Origin: Fidelibacterota bacterium
GTDB taxonomy: Bacteria; Fidelibacterota; Marinisomatia; SCGC-AAA003-L08; D37C17
Direction: 5' to 3'
DNA length: 7,116 nt
Assembly: GCA_018671635.1 (NCBI GenBank)
Contig: JABHHG010000077.1
Location: 1 to 7,116, forward strand
Positions 1-6,792 of the stretch are shown here, one piece after another. The notes under the pieces are model-generated. The model was given only the letters and a program-made list of their open reading frames with translations, was not told where the DNA came from and did no database searches. Positions within the stretch are counted from its first letter, which is position 1, and each line of letters begins with the position of its first letter. The position numbers and the translations under genes are program-made.

Positions 1-1101
1 AATGTTTCTGATGAGACAGAATTCAATTATATCAGAGTTTCTGGTGCAGAAAAAGAATATGGTGGTGGAATGTATTTAAATAATTCTAACCCTAAAATTA
101 ATAATGTTACAATAAATGGGAATAAGGGAATTGGGGGTGGTTTAGGTATGAATAATTCTAACCCTACAATTAAAAATGTAATAATAAAAGGTAATACAGG
201 AAGTGGATCTGGTGGAGGAATATATTTAAATTTTTCTAATCCAATAATTACAAATACCACTATTATTGGGAATGTTGCATCTCGAGGTGGGGGTATCATT
301 TTGTATGATTCAGATCCTATTTTAAATCATGTAACAATAGTAGATAATGTAGCATCTGGATCAACTAATCCGGGTGGTGGTATATATTTACGAGCAACAT
401 CAAATTTTACATTAACTAATTCGATAATATGGAATAACACACCTGGTCCCGTGAGTTTTGAAAATATTACAAATCAACCAAATATTAATTTTAGTGATGT
501 TGATGGTATAGAAAATGATGGATTTGGATGTTTGCCAAATAATGATGAATGTGGTTCCCTAATTGAAAGTGAATGTTATGAAAATGTAGGTTATTGTTTA
601 GATACGTATAATGACTGGTGTGTCGATTTTGATGAATCTACATGTCAAAGTTTGACTGATATAGGAGAATGTGGCGGTTGGTCCATTGGTGTTTGTATTG
701 GATGGGTAGAAAATAATTTAATAGATAATACATCGACTATTGATGCTGACCCTCTATTTGCTGACCCTGAAAATGGAGATTATACCCTACAAGAAGGCTC
801 TCCTTGTATTGATGCAGGAACATCAGACATTGATGGAGATGGGATAGATGATATTACTGATTTTGTTGGCTCTGCCCCTGATATGGGAGCATATGAGTTT
901 GGAGAGTCATCTGAAATCATGACAGGTGATACCAACTTTGATGGTATTGTAGATATATTAGATATTGTACGCATTGTAAATCAAATAATGGGTAACTCTG
1001 ACTTTAATGATGATGAGTTTACTGCTGCTGATTTCAATGATGATGGTATTGTAGATATATTAGATATTGTTCAGATAGTTAATTATATACTTCAATTCTA
1101 A
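1..1101 (+). CDS. Secreted parallel beta-helix protein with cysteine-rich insert and C-terminal dockerin-like domain (5' truncated)
   Basis: The frame is open from base 1, so the true start lies upstream; 366 residues are visible. Residues 21-145 form five beta-helix rungs of 24-29 residues, each opening with Gly-Gly-Gly and four carrying an Asn/Asp-Ser-Asn/Asp-Pro (or Phe-Ser-Asn-Pro) turn, as in PbH1 and polymorphic outer-membrane repeats. Residues 177-232 hold eight cysteines. A typical closing segment follows, with DADPLFADPENGDY, SPCIDAG and DMGAYEF. The C-terminus has two calcium-loop motifs of the D-x-N-x-D-G type, DTNFDGIVDILD (310-321) and DFNDDGIVDILD (344-355), as in dockerin repeats. 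Proteins of this build are exported and lie at or outside the cell surface; the ligand or substrate cannot be told. No catalytic residues are visible, so adhesin, polysaccharide-binding and lyase roles all remain possible. The signal peptide would be in the missing part. Confidence 0.85.
   Translation, partial: NVSDETEFNYIRVSGAEKEYGGGMYLNNSNPKINNVTINGNKGIGGGLGMNNSNPTIKNVIIKGNTGSGSGGGIYLNFSNPIITNTTIIGNVASRGGGIILYDSDPILNHVTIVDNVASGSTNPGGGIYLRATSNFTLTNSIIWNNTPGPVSFENITNQPNINFSDVDGIENDGFGCLPNNDECGSLIESECYENVGYCLDTYNDWCVDFDESTCQSLTDIGECGGWSIGVCIGWVENNLIDNTSTIDADPLFADPENGDYTLQEGSPCIDAGTSDIDGDGIDDITDFVGSAPDMGAYEFGESSEIMTGDTNFDGIVDILDIVRIVNQIMGNSDFNDDEFTAADFNDDGIVDILDIVQIVNYILQF
61..441 (+). repeat. 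Five in-frame beta-helix rung repeats
   Basis: Gly-Gly-Gly triplets start at bases 61, 133, 211, 286 and 373, giving periods of 72, 78, 75 and 87 bases. The first two rungs share the 15 bases AATAATTCTAACCCT (79-93 and 151-165), while later rungs have diverged. This is a coding repeat that builds a solenoid. The periods are multiples of three and there are no unrelated spacers. Confidence 0.8.
939..1070 (+). repeat. 30-base identical direct repeat encoding the two dockerin loops
   Basis: Bases 939-968 and 1041-1070 are identical over 30 bases and lie 102 bases apart (34 codons). Both encode DGIVDILDIV, the second half of the calcium loop and the start of the following helix. The flanking codons differ. 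This points to a recent duplication or gene conversion between the halves of the dockerin-like domain. Confidence 0.85.
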
Positions 1102-1109
1102 TTAAATAA

Positions 1110-1862
1110 ATGCTATCTAATTCTCAAATCAAACTATTTAAGTCACTCCACACCAAAAAACTCCGTGTTGCCGAAAAACAATTTATTATTGAAGGTCATC
1201 GCCTAATTGAAGAAGCCTTTCGTGCAAAAACTAAATTTGATGGCATTTGGTGTACAGAGGAGTACGCTGAGAAAAATAGTAAATTATTAATTGCCCTAAA
1301 ACGAGCCCAAAATACATGGGAAACCACTTCTGCAAAAAGTTTATCACAGGTGTGTGATAGTCGAAATAATCAAGGAATTATCGCTCTGATTACTTTGCCT
1401 GTACAAGCACCGTTTAAAATTGATAACTCTCCTCTTTTATTATTAGATAATATTTCTGATCCCGGTAATATGGGTACAATTTTACGGACCGCAGAATGGT
1501 TCGGCGTGAAAAATGTGATTTTTTCTCCCAAATGTGTAGACTCATACAATTCTAAAGTTATCCGTTCTGCAATGGGTGCTCACTTTCATTTGAATCAAAT
1601 TGTTCAGGATAACTTAATCAATATAATTCCCAAATTAAAAAATGAAGGTTTCACCATCATCGGGGCAGAAATGGATGGAACACCAATTACTGAATTTTCA
1701 CCACCACAAAAATGGGCATTGGTATTAGGCAACGAAGCTCATGGCCTGTCCCCTCATATTAAACCCTTACTAGATAAATCTATTACCATCTCAAAATCCG
1801 GTAATATTGAAAGCCTTAATGTGGCTGTAGCTAGTGGAGTGATACTAAACTCATTAGTTTAG
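1110..1862 (+). CDS. TrmH/SpoU-family RNA 2'-O-ribose methyltransferase (RlmB/TrmH-like)
   Basis: This protein transfers a methyl group from S-adenosylmethionine to a ribose 2'-OH of rRNA or tRNA in the cytoplasm. It has 250 residues, normal for the family. Residues 1-95 match the SpoU substrate-binding domain, with KKLR then FIIEGHRLIEEAF and the typical linker QGIIAL. The SPOUT fold follows with all three motifs: motif 1 is DNISDPGNMGTILRTAEWFG (113-132) with the catalytic-type Arg126, motif 2 is LVLGNEAHGLS (204-214), and motif 3 is SLNVAVA (235-241) with Asn237. The start is chosen because MLSNSQIKLFKSL is a normal family N-terminus; there is no clear Shine-Dalgarno site. It begins 8 bases after the beta-helix gene with no visible terminator between them, although the functions are unrelated. 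The exact target nucleotide (for example 23S G2251 or a tRNA G18) cannot be read from the sequence. Confidence 0.9.
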   Translation: MLSNSQIKLFKSLHTKKLRVAEKQFIIEGHRLIEEAFRAKTKFDGIWCTEEYAEKNSKLLIALKRAQNTWETTSAKSLSQVCDSRNNQGIIALITLPVQAPFKIDNSPLLLLDNISDPGNMGTILRTAEWFGVKNVIFSPKCVDSYNSKVIRSAMGAHFHLNQIVQDNLINIIPKLKNEGFTIIGAEMDGTPITEFSPPQKWALVLGNEAHGLSPHIKPLLDKSITISKSGNIESLNVAVASGVILNSLV

Positions 1863-1892
1863 TTTACTTCTTATTTAGAAACCTTTTATAAA
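1863..1892 (+). promoter_or_regulatory. Candidate sigma70-type promoter upstream of the PLP enzyme gene
   Basis: TTTACT (1863-1868, four of six matches to the -35 consensus) is followed after 18 bases by TATAAA (1887-1892). It begins right after the methyltransferase stop codon and lies in the only gap of more than a few bases on this strand before 6212. It would give a leader of roughly 40 bases before the ATG at 1940. In such AT-rich DNA a match of this quality can occur by chance. Confidence 0.3.
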
Positions 1893-1939
1893 TCTCCCTA
1901 AATTTCACCACTTTAAATTTCTAAAAAGAGAACACAATT

Positions 1940-2890
1940 ATGATTATTAATAATATTTTAGAAGCCGTGGGAAATACTCCCATTGTTCGATTAAATCATG
2001 TAGGCAGTAAATTAGACTGTGAGCTCTATGCCAAATGTGAATATTTCAATGCTGGAGGCTCAGTGAAGGACCGTATTGGTTTAAATATGATTGAAAAGGC
2101 CGAGGCTTCCGGTCGAATAAAACCAGGTGATACCCTTATTGAACCCACATCTGGAAATACTGGAATTGGTATGGCGCTTACTGCTGCCGTAAAAGGCTAT
2201 CGTATGATTATTACCATGCCTGAAAAAATGAGTCATGAAAAAGCCGTTGTATTAGAAGCCCTAGGGGCTGAAGTGGTAAGAACACCAACAGAGGCCGCTT
2301 GGGATGATCCAAAAAGTCATATTGGTATCGCCAAAAAACTCAACGCTGAAATTCCTAATTCACATATACTAGATCAGTATGAAAACTCCGCTAATCCAGA
2401 TGCACACTATGAAAATACAGCCCAAGAAATTATTAATGACTTGCCCGATGTTGATATGATTGTTGCAGGTGTGGGTACAGGCGGTACTATTTCAGGGATT
2501 GCAAAACGAATGAAAGAGCATAATCCAAATATTCAAATTATTGGTGTAGATCCTCATGGTTCAATTTTGGGTGGCGGAGATGAAATTTATCCCTACCAAG
2601 TTGAGGGTATAGGATACGACTTTTTCCCTGATGTGTTAGATAATAGCCTTATTGATCAATATATTAAAAGTGGTGATAAAGATTCATTCCTCATGGCAAG
2701 ACGCCTGATTAAAGAAGAGGGTTTACTTTGTGGTGGATCTTCCGGTACAGCTGTATGGGCGGCAACTCAAGCCGCTAAAAATTTAGGGAAAGGTCAAAAG
2801 TGTTTGGTCATCCTCCCCGATTCAATCCGTAATTATCTTACCAAGTTTGTAGATGATAAATGGATGAAAGCACAAGGGTTTATGGACTAA
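1940..2890 (+). CDS. Cystathionine beta-synthase, catalytic core only (PLP-dependent; cysteine synthase family)
   Basis: This is a fold-type II PLP enzyme of 316 residues. Lys43 in GGSVKDRI is the expected Schiff-base lysine, SGNTG (71-75) binds the substrate carboxylate, GTGGT (179-183) binds the PLP phosphate, and Ser267 in CGGSSG faces the pyridine nitrogen. Several stretches are those of cystathionine beta-synthase rather than CysK: YFNAGGSVKDRI, MPEKMSHEK, SHILDQY, VEGIGYDFFPDVLD, EEGLLCGGSSG and LPDSIRNYLTKF. The expected reaction is serine (or O-acetylserine) plus homocysteine to cystathionine in the cytoplasm. The C-terminal CBS (Bateman) domains are absent, so no S-adenosylmethionine control is expected from this protein. 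A weak AAAGAG lies 9 bases before the ATG. The next gene follows directly in the same frame, separated only by the TAA stop. No partner cystathionine lyase gene is in the window. Confidence 0.85.
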   Translation: MIINNILEAVGNTPIVRLNHVGSKLDCELYAKCEYFNAGGSVKDRIGLNMIEKAEASGRIKPGDTLIEPTSGNTGIGMALTAAVKGYRMIITMPEKMSHEKAVVLEALGAEVVRTPTEAAWDDPKSHIGIAKKLNAEIPNSHILDQYENSANPDAHYENTAQEIINDLPDVDMIVAGVGTGGTISGIAKRMKEHNPNIQIIGVDPHGSILGGGDEIYPYQVEGIGYDFFPDVLDNSLIDQYIKSGDKDSFLMARRLIKEEGLLCGGSSGTAVWAATQAAKNLGKGQKCLVILPDSIRNYLTKFVDDKWMKAQGFMD

Positions 2891-4033
2891 ATGTCTTTCG
2901 ATCTCTTGGACTTGTTCGAATCTATTCTATTTTTCTCCGCCCTTTACTATGCAGGCAGTTTATTTTATTTTATAATTGGATTATCTAAAGAAGAGAATTC
3001 ACCTAATAATATAGAGACTCCCCCTGTTTCTGTAATTATTGCAGTACGAAATGGAGAAAAAAATATAAATCGTTTGTTAAATTCCCTGAAAAATCAAACC
3101 TATAATGGTGAAATGGAATTCATAATTGTAGATGATGAATCTACGGACAGAACCGTTAATATTATTCAAAAATTCACTCAGATGGATTCAAGATTCAAAT
3201 ATTTATCCTCTAAGGGTGGAGACCAGAAATTGACCTATAAAAAGCGTGCATTAGATTCCGGAATCAAAAATGCACAATTTGAGCACCTTCTTTTTACTGA
3301 TATTGATTGTATTATACAATATTTATGGGTAGAGAATATGATGTTAAGCTTTACGGATGAAACAGACTATTTAATTGGCTATTCTGAAGCTGTTGATGCC
3401 ACAACATCTGCATCAAAATTTCAAAAAGCTGATTTTTTCATGCTCCTTTCTGCTGCACGAGGGATGGCGAATAATAAATCCGCTTGGGCATGTACGGGGC
3501 AAAATCAGGGATACCGAAAAAGTCTTTATAATGCTGTAGGGGGCTTTAGCCAAATTACAGAACAACTACAAGGGGACGATTCTCTTTTTCTCTTACTTTG
3601 CCGCAAAGCTAAAAATATTAACGTGAATTTTGCAAATTCCCCCGGATCCTTTGTGATATCAAGACCTGAACTAACATGGATAGCATTCCTCAAACAACGC
3701 ATCCGTTGGGCAGGTGATTCAAAAGTTTTCTGGAAGTTTAATCTCCCTTTTTATTTTACCTCCATCGCAACATTTATATTAAATATGGGAATTATAGTAA
3801 TGCCATTAATTTATGGTTTTACAATCTTTCTAGATTCATGGTACATGAATATTTTACTTATAAAATTTATTGCTGAATATATTTTAATTATCATGGGTGG
3901 GAAGGCCTTTCACAGACAGTTCTCATTGATTAATTTTTTGCAGTGGTATTTTATTCAACCCCTTTATGTGGCAGTAGTATCTGTTGGATCTATATTAAAT
4001 GTTAATCGTTCATGGCAGGGGCGAAAATCATGA
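2891..4033 (+). CDS. Membrane-anchored family 2 glycosyltransferase (first of a tandem pair)
   Basis: This is a 380-residue GT-A glycosyltransferase. One membrane helix (about 11-31) precedes the catalytic domain. VSVIIAVRNGEKNI (46-59) and VDDESTD (80-86) bind the nucleotide, TDIDC (136-140) holds the D-x-D metal site, QGDD (227-230) supplies the likely catalytic acid region, and KQRIRW (268-273) matches the Q-x-x-R-W signature of processive beta-glycosyltransferases. Three C-terminal helices follow (about 286-312, 318-336 and 349-369). It should transfer a sugar from a nucleotide-sugar on the cytoplasmic face to a lipid or growing glycan. It starts directly after the previous stop, with AAGGG 12 bases upstream. 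It shares the C-T-G-x-N-x-G-Y-x-K block with the next gene, so the two are paralogues. The sugar and acceptor cannot be assigned; chlorobactene or hyaluronan synthase-like names would be over-reading. Confidence 0.88.
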   Translation: MSFDLLDLFESILFFSALYYAGSLFYFIIGLSKEENSPNNIETPPVSVIIAVRNGEKNINRLLNSLKNQTYNGEMEFIIVDDESTDRTVNIIQKFTQMDSRFKYLSSKGGDQKLTYKKRALDSGIKNAQFEHLLFTDIDCIIQYLWVENMMLSFTDETDYLIGYSEAVDATTSASKFQKADFFMLLSAARGMANNKSAWACTGQNQGYRKSLYNAVGGFSQITEQLQGDDSLFLLLCRKAKNINVNFANSPGSFVISRPELTWIAFLKQRIRWAGDSKVFWKFNLPFYFTSIATFILNMGIIVMPLIYGFTIFLDSWYMNILLIKFIAEYILIIMGGKAFHRQFSLINFLQWYFIQPLYVAVVSVGSILNVNRSWQGRKS

Positions 4034-5154
4034 TTTATTTTTTATTTATACTCATTAGCCTGATTTATGCGGGATTCATCCTCTGGCTGACTGATGGTAT
4101 TAGGAACCTTAGTTCTCCAACAGAAAATGAATATATATATCCTGAGACTACTGTAATTGTTTCAGCCCGAAATGAAGAAAATAATATTTCTAATTTAGTC
4201 AATGCGTTGGTTAACCAATCTTATCCAAAGGAACTATTACAGTTAATTATTATTAATGATCGATCAACTGATCAAACAGCGGAAATTTTAACAAATTATG
4301 AAAGAGAAATTGATAATCTAACAATAGTTACAATCCAAGAAACTCCAGCGGGATGGGCGCCAAAAAAGTGGGCTCTCAATACTGCTATTAATACTGTTAC
4401 TACTGAAATTATTTTACAAACGGATGCAGATTGCATTCCCCACAATGATTGGGTTAAGTGCATGGTGCAACCATTTTCTAGCTCGGAAGTGGGATTCGTT
4501 TCTGGGCCAGCCCCACTCACAAATAAATCTACGTTAATAGACTCTCTGTATGAATTAGATAGTTTAGCACAGGATGCATTCTCTGCTGGTGGATTTAGTC
4601 AAGGAATGGTCTTTTCTTGTACCGGAAGAAACATTGGATACTCTAAACAGGCATTTGATGATGTAAGCGGATATGAAAATGTATCTCATTTTATTTCTGG
4701 AGACGATGACCTACTACTCCATAAAATTACCGGACATCCATCCTACAAGGCTCAATTTGTATTATCTAAAGAGTCCGTTGTAGAGTCACCACCACCATCT
4801 TCTTTAGAGCAATTTATACACCAACGTTTACGATTTGCATCAAAGGGATTCTCATATTACAATATTAAAACATCAGCATCACTAAGGGTGGTACTCCCCT
4901 TTTTATATGTTACAAATTTAGTTGCATTATTATCCTTATTTAATTTTACTGAAACTAGCCATTTTTATTGGATGTGGCCATGGATCATAAAAACGATGGT
5001 GGATGGTATTATTACTTATGTATTCTATCATTCTATTGGCCGTAAATGGTCACTGGGCACTATGACGCTCCTCAGTCTAATACATCCATTATATATAGTA
5101 ACTTTTGGAATATTGGGCCCATTCTCAACTTTTGAATGGAAATTAGATGACTAG
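4030..5154 (+). CDS. Membrane-anchored family 2 glycosyltransferase (second of a tandem pair)
   Basis: I choose the start at 4030: it overlaps the previous stop as ATGA and has AGGGG (4016-4020) nine bases upstream. An in-frame ATG at 4012 would add six residues but has no such site. The 374-residue protein begins with a membrane helix (about 3-20). The GT-A domain has TVIVSARNEENNI (41-53), NDRSTD (76-81), the metal site TDADC (131-135), CTGRNIGYSK (197-206), SGDDD (223-227) and HQRLRF (264-269). The last is the Q-x-x-R-W position with Trp replaced by Phe. C-terminal helices lie near 284-304, 315-335 and 343-363. The build is the same as its upstream paralogue, so the pair probably adds successive sugars to one membrane-bound acceptor, or one member has changed specificity. 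Translation is probably coupled to both neighbours. Sugar and acceptor are unknown. Confidence 0.88.
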   Translation: MIYFLFILISLIYAGFILWLTDGIRNLSSPTENEYIYPETTVIVSARNEENNISNLVNALVNQSYPKELLQLIIINDRSTDQTAEILTNYEREIDNLTIVTIQETPAGWAPKKWALNTAINTVTTEIILQTDADCIPHNDWVKCMVQPFSSSEVGFVSGPAPLTNKSTLIDSLYELDSLAQDAFSAGGFSQGMVFSCTGRNIGYSKQAFDDVSGYENVSHFISGDDDLLLHKITGHPSYKAQFVLSKESVVESPPPSSLEQFIHQRLRFASKGFSYYNIKTSASLRVVLPFLYVTNLVALLSLFNFTETSHFYWMWPWIIKTMVDGIITYVFYHSIGRKWSLGTMTLLSLIHPLYIVTFGILGPFSTFEWKLDD

Positions 5155-5836
5155 AATTATAATTTTGGTTTTATTCACTGCATTGAGCTATACACGAACT
5201 CACCATTATAAAGTTGAATTCATGGGTGTTAATGTGGCTGCTGTTACAATGGCACACCGCGATACTATATTTGAAAACCGGGCCGCAACTATTGTAGAAT
5301 TCACCGCAACTACCGAATCGGTATCAAACTATTTTTTTCCAGTTGATAATTATTATGAAATAATACATTCAATCGACTCGCAGCAAATCCTCTCATTTAG
5401 CAAAAAAACCATCCAGCCCGGATTAAAAAATGAATTATTTACAATATTTGAGAATGATGAAACATATTATCAAAACACAAAGGCGAAAATACCAAATGGG
5501 AGCATTACCATTTTTACATTGTTTCACCTACTTGCCTATAATTTAGTAAATGCAGACAATATTATTATTGAACGAGAGGGACTACAATATGGCGCAAACC
5601 TCATTGAGATGCAAAAAAATGATGGTATTGAAAAATATAATCTTGAATTGGTGGAGCAGTCATCGAAAAATGAAATTAAAATTTTAGAACATACCGATAT
5701 TTTTACGTGGGCTGTTTTCAAAGAAAATGCAAATCGACTGATTTGGGTAAATACAAAGAATCAGCGAATTGAAAAATGTAAATTTAGTGTAGGATTCTTT
5801 AGCTTAACCGCTGAATATTTGTTTACCGATGAGTAA
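5147..5836 (+). CDS. DUF3108-like exported protein
   Basis: This 229-residue protein has a short hydrophobic N-terminus (residues 4-14, IIILVLFTALS) that looks like a signal peptide cut near residues 15-18. The mature part is beta-rich. It opens with YKVEFMGVNVA, continues with PVDNYYEIIHSID and LSFSKKTIQPG, and closes with RLIWVNTKNQRIEKCKFSV and FFSLTAEY. This order is typical of DUF3108 proteins, which are periplasmic beta-barrel-like proteins of unknown role. The assignment is by pattern memory and is moderate. The gene overlaps the glycosyltransferase by 8 bases (ATGACTAG) and the next gene by 8 bases, so it is surely co-translated with the operon. That suggests a periplasmic or outer-membrane step for the same glycan or glycolipid. 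No catalytic motif is visible. There is no clear Shine-Dalgarno site, consistent with coupling. Confidence 0.7.
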   Translation: MTRIIILVLFTALSYTRTHHYKVEFMGVNVAAVTMAHRDTIFENRAATIVEFTATTESVSNYFFPVDNYYEIIHSIDSQQILSFSKKTIQPGLKNELFTIFENDETYYQNTKAKIPNGSITIFTLFHLLAYNLVNADNIIIEREGLQYGANLIEMQKNDGIEKYNLELVEQSSKNEIKILEHTDIFTWAVFKENANRLIWVNTKNQRIEKCKFSVGFFSLTAEYLFTDE

Positions 5837-6212
5837 TTTTTTTCAAACCATTAAAAAGCATCCAAAAACAATTTCAACAATATTTGTAATTGGTCTCATT
5901 ATTTATCTAATGTTGAAATTAGAATTGGATGTTCGCGCCATTGCCATAATTACATTAGTGGTAGGCTATATTACCAATGTTTTTGCCGGAATATCTATTC
6001 TTACTGCATCGATTCCTATTATTGGTCCTATAATTGTAAATTTATTTGCCATACCCTTTTTCTGGATGCTTAATCTCACCGGGTATTTTACATCGGTTGT
6101 TGCCATCAAAAAAGGATATGGAAAAACCGTCATGTCCCACAGAATTGTTACCCTTACGTTACTTTCCGGAATAATCATTGGGTACATTCTTGGCCATTTA
6201 ATACCCGTATAA
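5829..6212 (+). CDS. Small four-helix inner-membrane protein, function unknown
   Basis: The 127-residue protein is almost entirely hydrophobic. Predicted helices lie near residues 14-31, 36-58, 60-84 and 105-126, with short charged links (KKHPK near the N-terminus, KKGYGK at 94-99). I recognise no family. It starts inside the end of the DUF3108-like gene with an 8-base overlap (ATGAGTAA), the same arrangement as the junction upstream. It is the last gene before the terminator at 6231. Its position suggests an accessory or transport role for the product of the glycosyltransferases, but nothing in the sequence proves it. The absence of an independent ribosome-binding site argues for expression by coupling. 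Confidence 0.75.
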   Translation: MSNFFQTIKKHPKTISTIFVIGLIIYLMLKLELDVRAIAIITLVVGYITNVFAGISILTASIPIIGPIIVNLFAIPFFWMLNLTGYFTSVVAIKKGYGKTVMSHRIVTLTLLSGIIIGYILGHLIPV

Positions 6213-6230
6213 TAATTTCTATATAAGAAA

Positions 6231-6251
6231 AAACCCCGCTATACGGGGTTT
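6231..6251. terminator. Bidirectional intrinsic terminator between convergent transcription units
   Basis: The perfect 8-base stem AAACCCCG / CGGGGTTT has a 5-base loop (CTATA). It lies 18 bases after the plus-strand operon stop and 36 bases after the minus-strand stop at 6288. Read on the minus strand the stem is followed by a run of T (the A-run at 6225-6233), giving a strong terminator. Read on the plus strand the tail is only TTTCCTCT, so plus-strand termination is probably weaker. Confidence 0.85.
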
Positions 6252-6287
6252 CCTCTAACAATTAATTCTGACTTTGTATTAACGCTA

Positions 6288-6500
6288 TTATTTTTTATAC
6301 CAAAGTACAACTAATAATAGGGCAACTAAGCCAGCAAGTCCTGAATCACCGACTTGGCTCATCAGTTTGCCAATTCCGGCAATTACTCCAAAGGGGTCAT
6401 CAAATAGAATCCCAACAACTACCCCAAACACAACCAGTGTTTGTAGTAATCCTGTAAATTCATTGATCCAATCGGTAATGTTTGCAATTGCTTTTTTCAT
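6288..6500 (-). CDS. Small two-helix membrane protein, paralogue B, function unknown
   Basis: The protein has 70 residues. The start is set by AGGAG six bases before the ATG, one of the two best ribosome-binding sites in the window. An N-terminal stretch of amphipathic look (MKKAIANITDWINEF) is followed by a hydrophobic segment (17-33), the turn DDPFG, a second short link and a Gly-rich hydrophobic segment (54-67) ending in WYKK. There is no obvious signal-peptidase or lipoprotein site. It aligns without gaps to the gene upstream of it, with about 22 of 69 identities counted by eye, including LVV at 22-24, ILF at 31-33 and GLAGL at 54-58. I recognise no family. Holin-like, phage-coat-like and leaderless bacteriocin-like proteins share this size and shape, but none is supported by a specific motif. 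Confidence 0.8.
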   Translation of the reverse strand: MKKAIANITDWINEFTGLLQTLVVFGVVVGILFDDPFGVIAGIGKLMSQVGDSGLAGLVALLLVVLWYKK

Positions 6501-6527
6501 CTTCTTCTCCTAGGTTAATGATGAATA

Positions 6528-6563
6528 TGAGATGTAGCGAATAACATAATCCGCCACATCTCA
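6528..6563 (-). other. Hairpin in the gap between the two small genes
   Basis: TGAGATGT (6528-6535) and ACATCTCA (6556-6563) are exact reverse complements. After one mismatch, GCG (6537-6539) pairs with CGC (6552-6554), leaving a 12-base loop. No T-run follows on the minus strand, so it does not look like a terminator. It sits 19 bases after the stop of the first small gene and upstream of the ribosome-binding site of the second. Such a stem could mark RNA processing or stabilise one part of the transcript. Confidence 0.6.
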
Positions 6564-6582
6564 ATCGATTATCAGAGGATTA

Positions 6583-6792
6583 CTACTTAGAAAATGAAGC
6601 AAACACCATTAGCCCAAGCAATCCAGCTAGTCCGCCACCTAAAAATGCATTCACCAAGTCAACAATTCCACCCACTGGGTCAAATGTTGTTGTAAATAAG
6701 ATGTTTGCAAATATAGCAGCAACTACAAGACCTTTGATTAATGTTACAAAAGCACCTGCAACTTCATTTATAGTACCAGCTACGTTCTTCAT
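6583..6792 (-). CDS. Small two-helix membrane protein, paralogue A, function unknown
   Basis: The protein has 69 residues. I choose the ATG at 6792 because AAGGAG lies nine bases upstream. An in-frame ATG at 6834 would add 14 polar residues but has no ribosome-binding site and would break the match to the paralogue. The N-terminus (MKNVAGTINEVAGAF) is followed by a hydrophobic segment (about 15-33), TTTFDPVGG, and a second Gly/Ala/Leu-rich segment (about 50-67) with GGGLAGLLGL. It ends in a lone Lys. It is the first gene of a two-gene unit with its paralogue 82 bases downstream. Small size, Gly-rich helices and a strong ribosome-binding site suggest an abundant oligomeric membrane peptide; that is inference. 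I do not recognise the family. Confidence 0.8.
   Translation of the reverse strand: MKNVAGTINEVAGAFVTLIKGLVVAAIFANILFTTTFDPVGGIVDLVNAFLGGGLAGLLGLMVFASFSK

Noticed and set aside
27..299. Minus-strand frame rich in Pro-Pro-Pro repeats
   Set aside because: It is the antisense of the beta-helix rungs: the Gly-Gly-Gly codons read as Pro on the other strand, so the repeats come from the real gene.
61..441. Regularly spaced repeats that could suggest a CRISPR-like array
   Set aside because: Periods are all multiples of three, the repeats are imperfect and there are no unrelated spacers. They are rungs of a coding solenoid.
4012..4029. Earlier start for the second glycosyltransferase
   Set aside because: The ATG at 4012 lacks a well-placed Shine-Dalgarno site. 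The ATG at 4030 has AGGGG at nine bases and forms the usual ATGA overlap with the previous stop.
4296..4520. Minus-strand frame of 74 codons inside the second glycosyltransferase
   Set aside because: It lies fully within a gene with intact motifs on the plus strand, and has no ribosome-binding site or recognisable domain.
5966..6187. Minus-strand frame of 73 codons inside the four-helix membrane protein gene
   Set aside because: It is the antisense of a hydrophobic coding region. The plus-strand gene is better supported by its coupled 8-base overlap with the gene before it.
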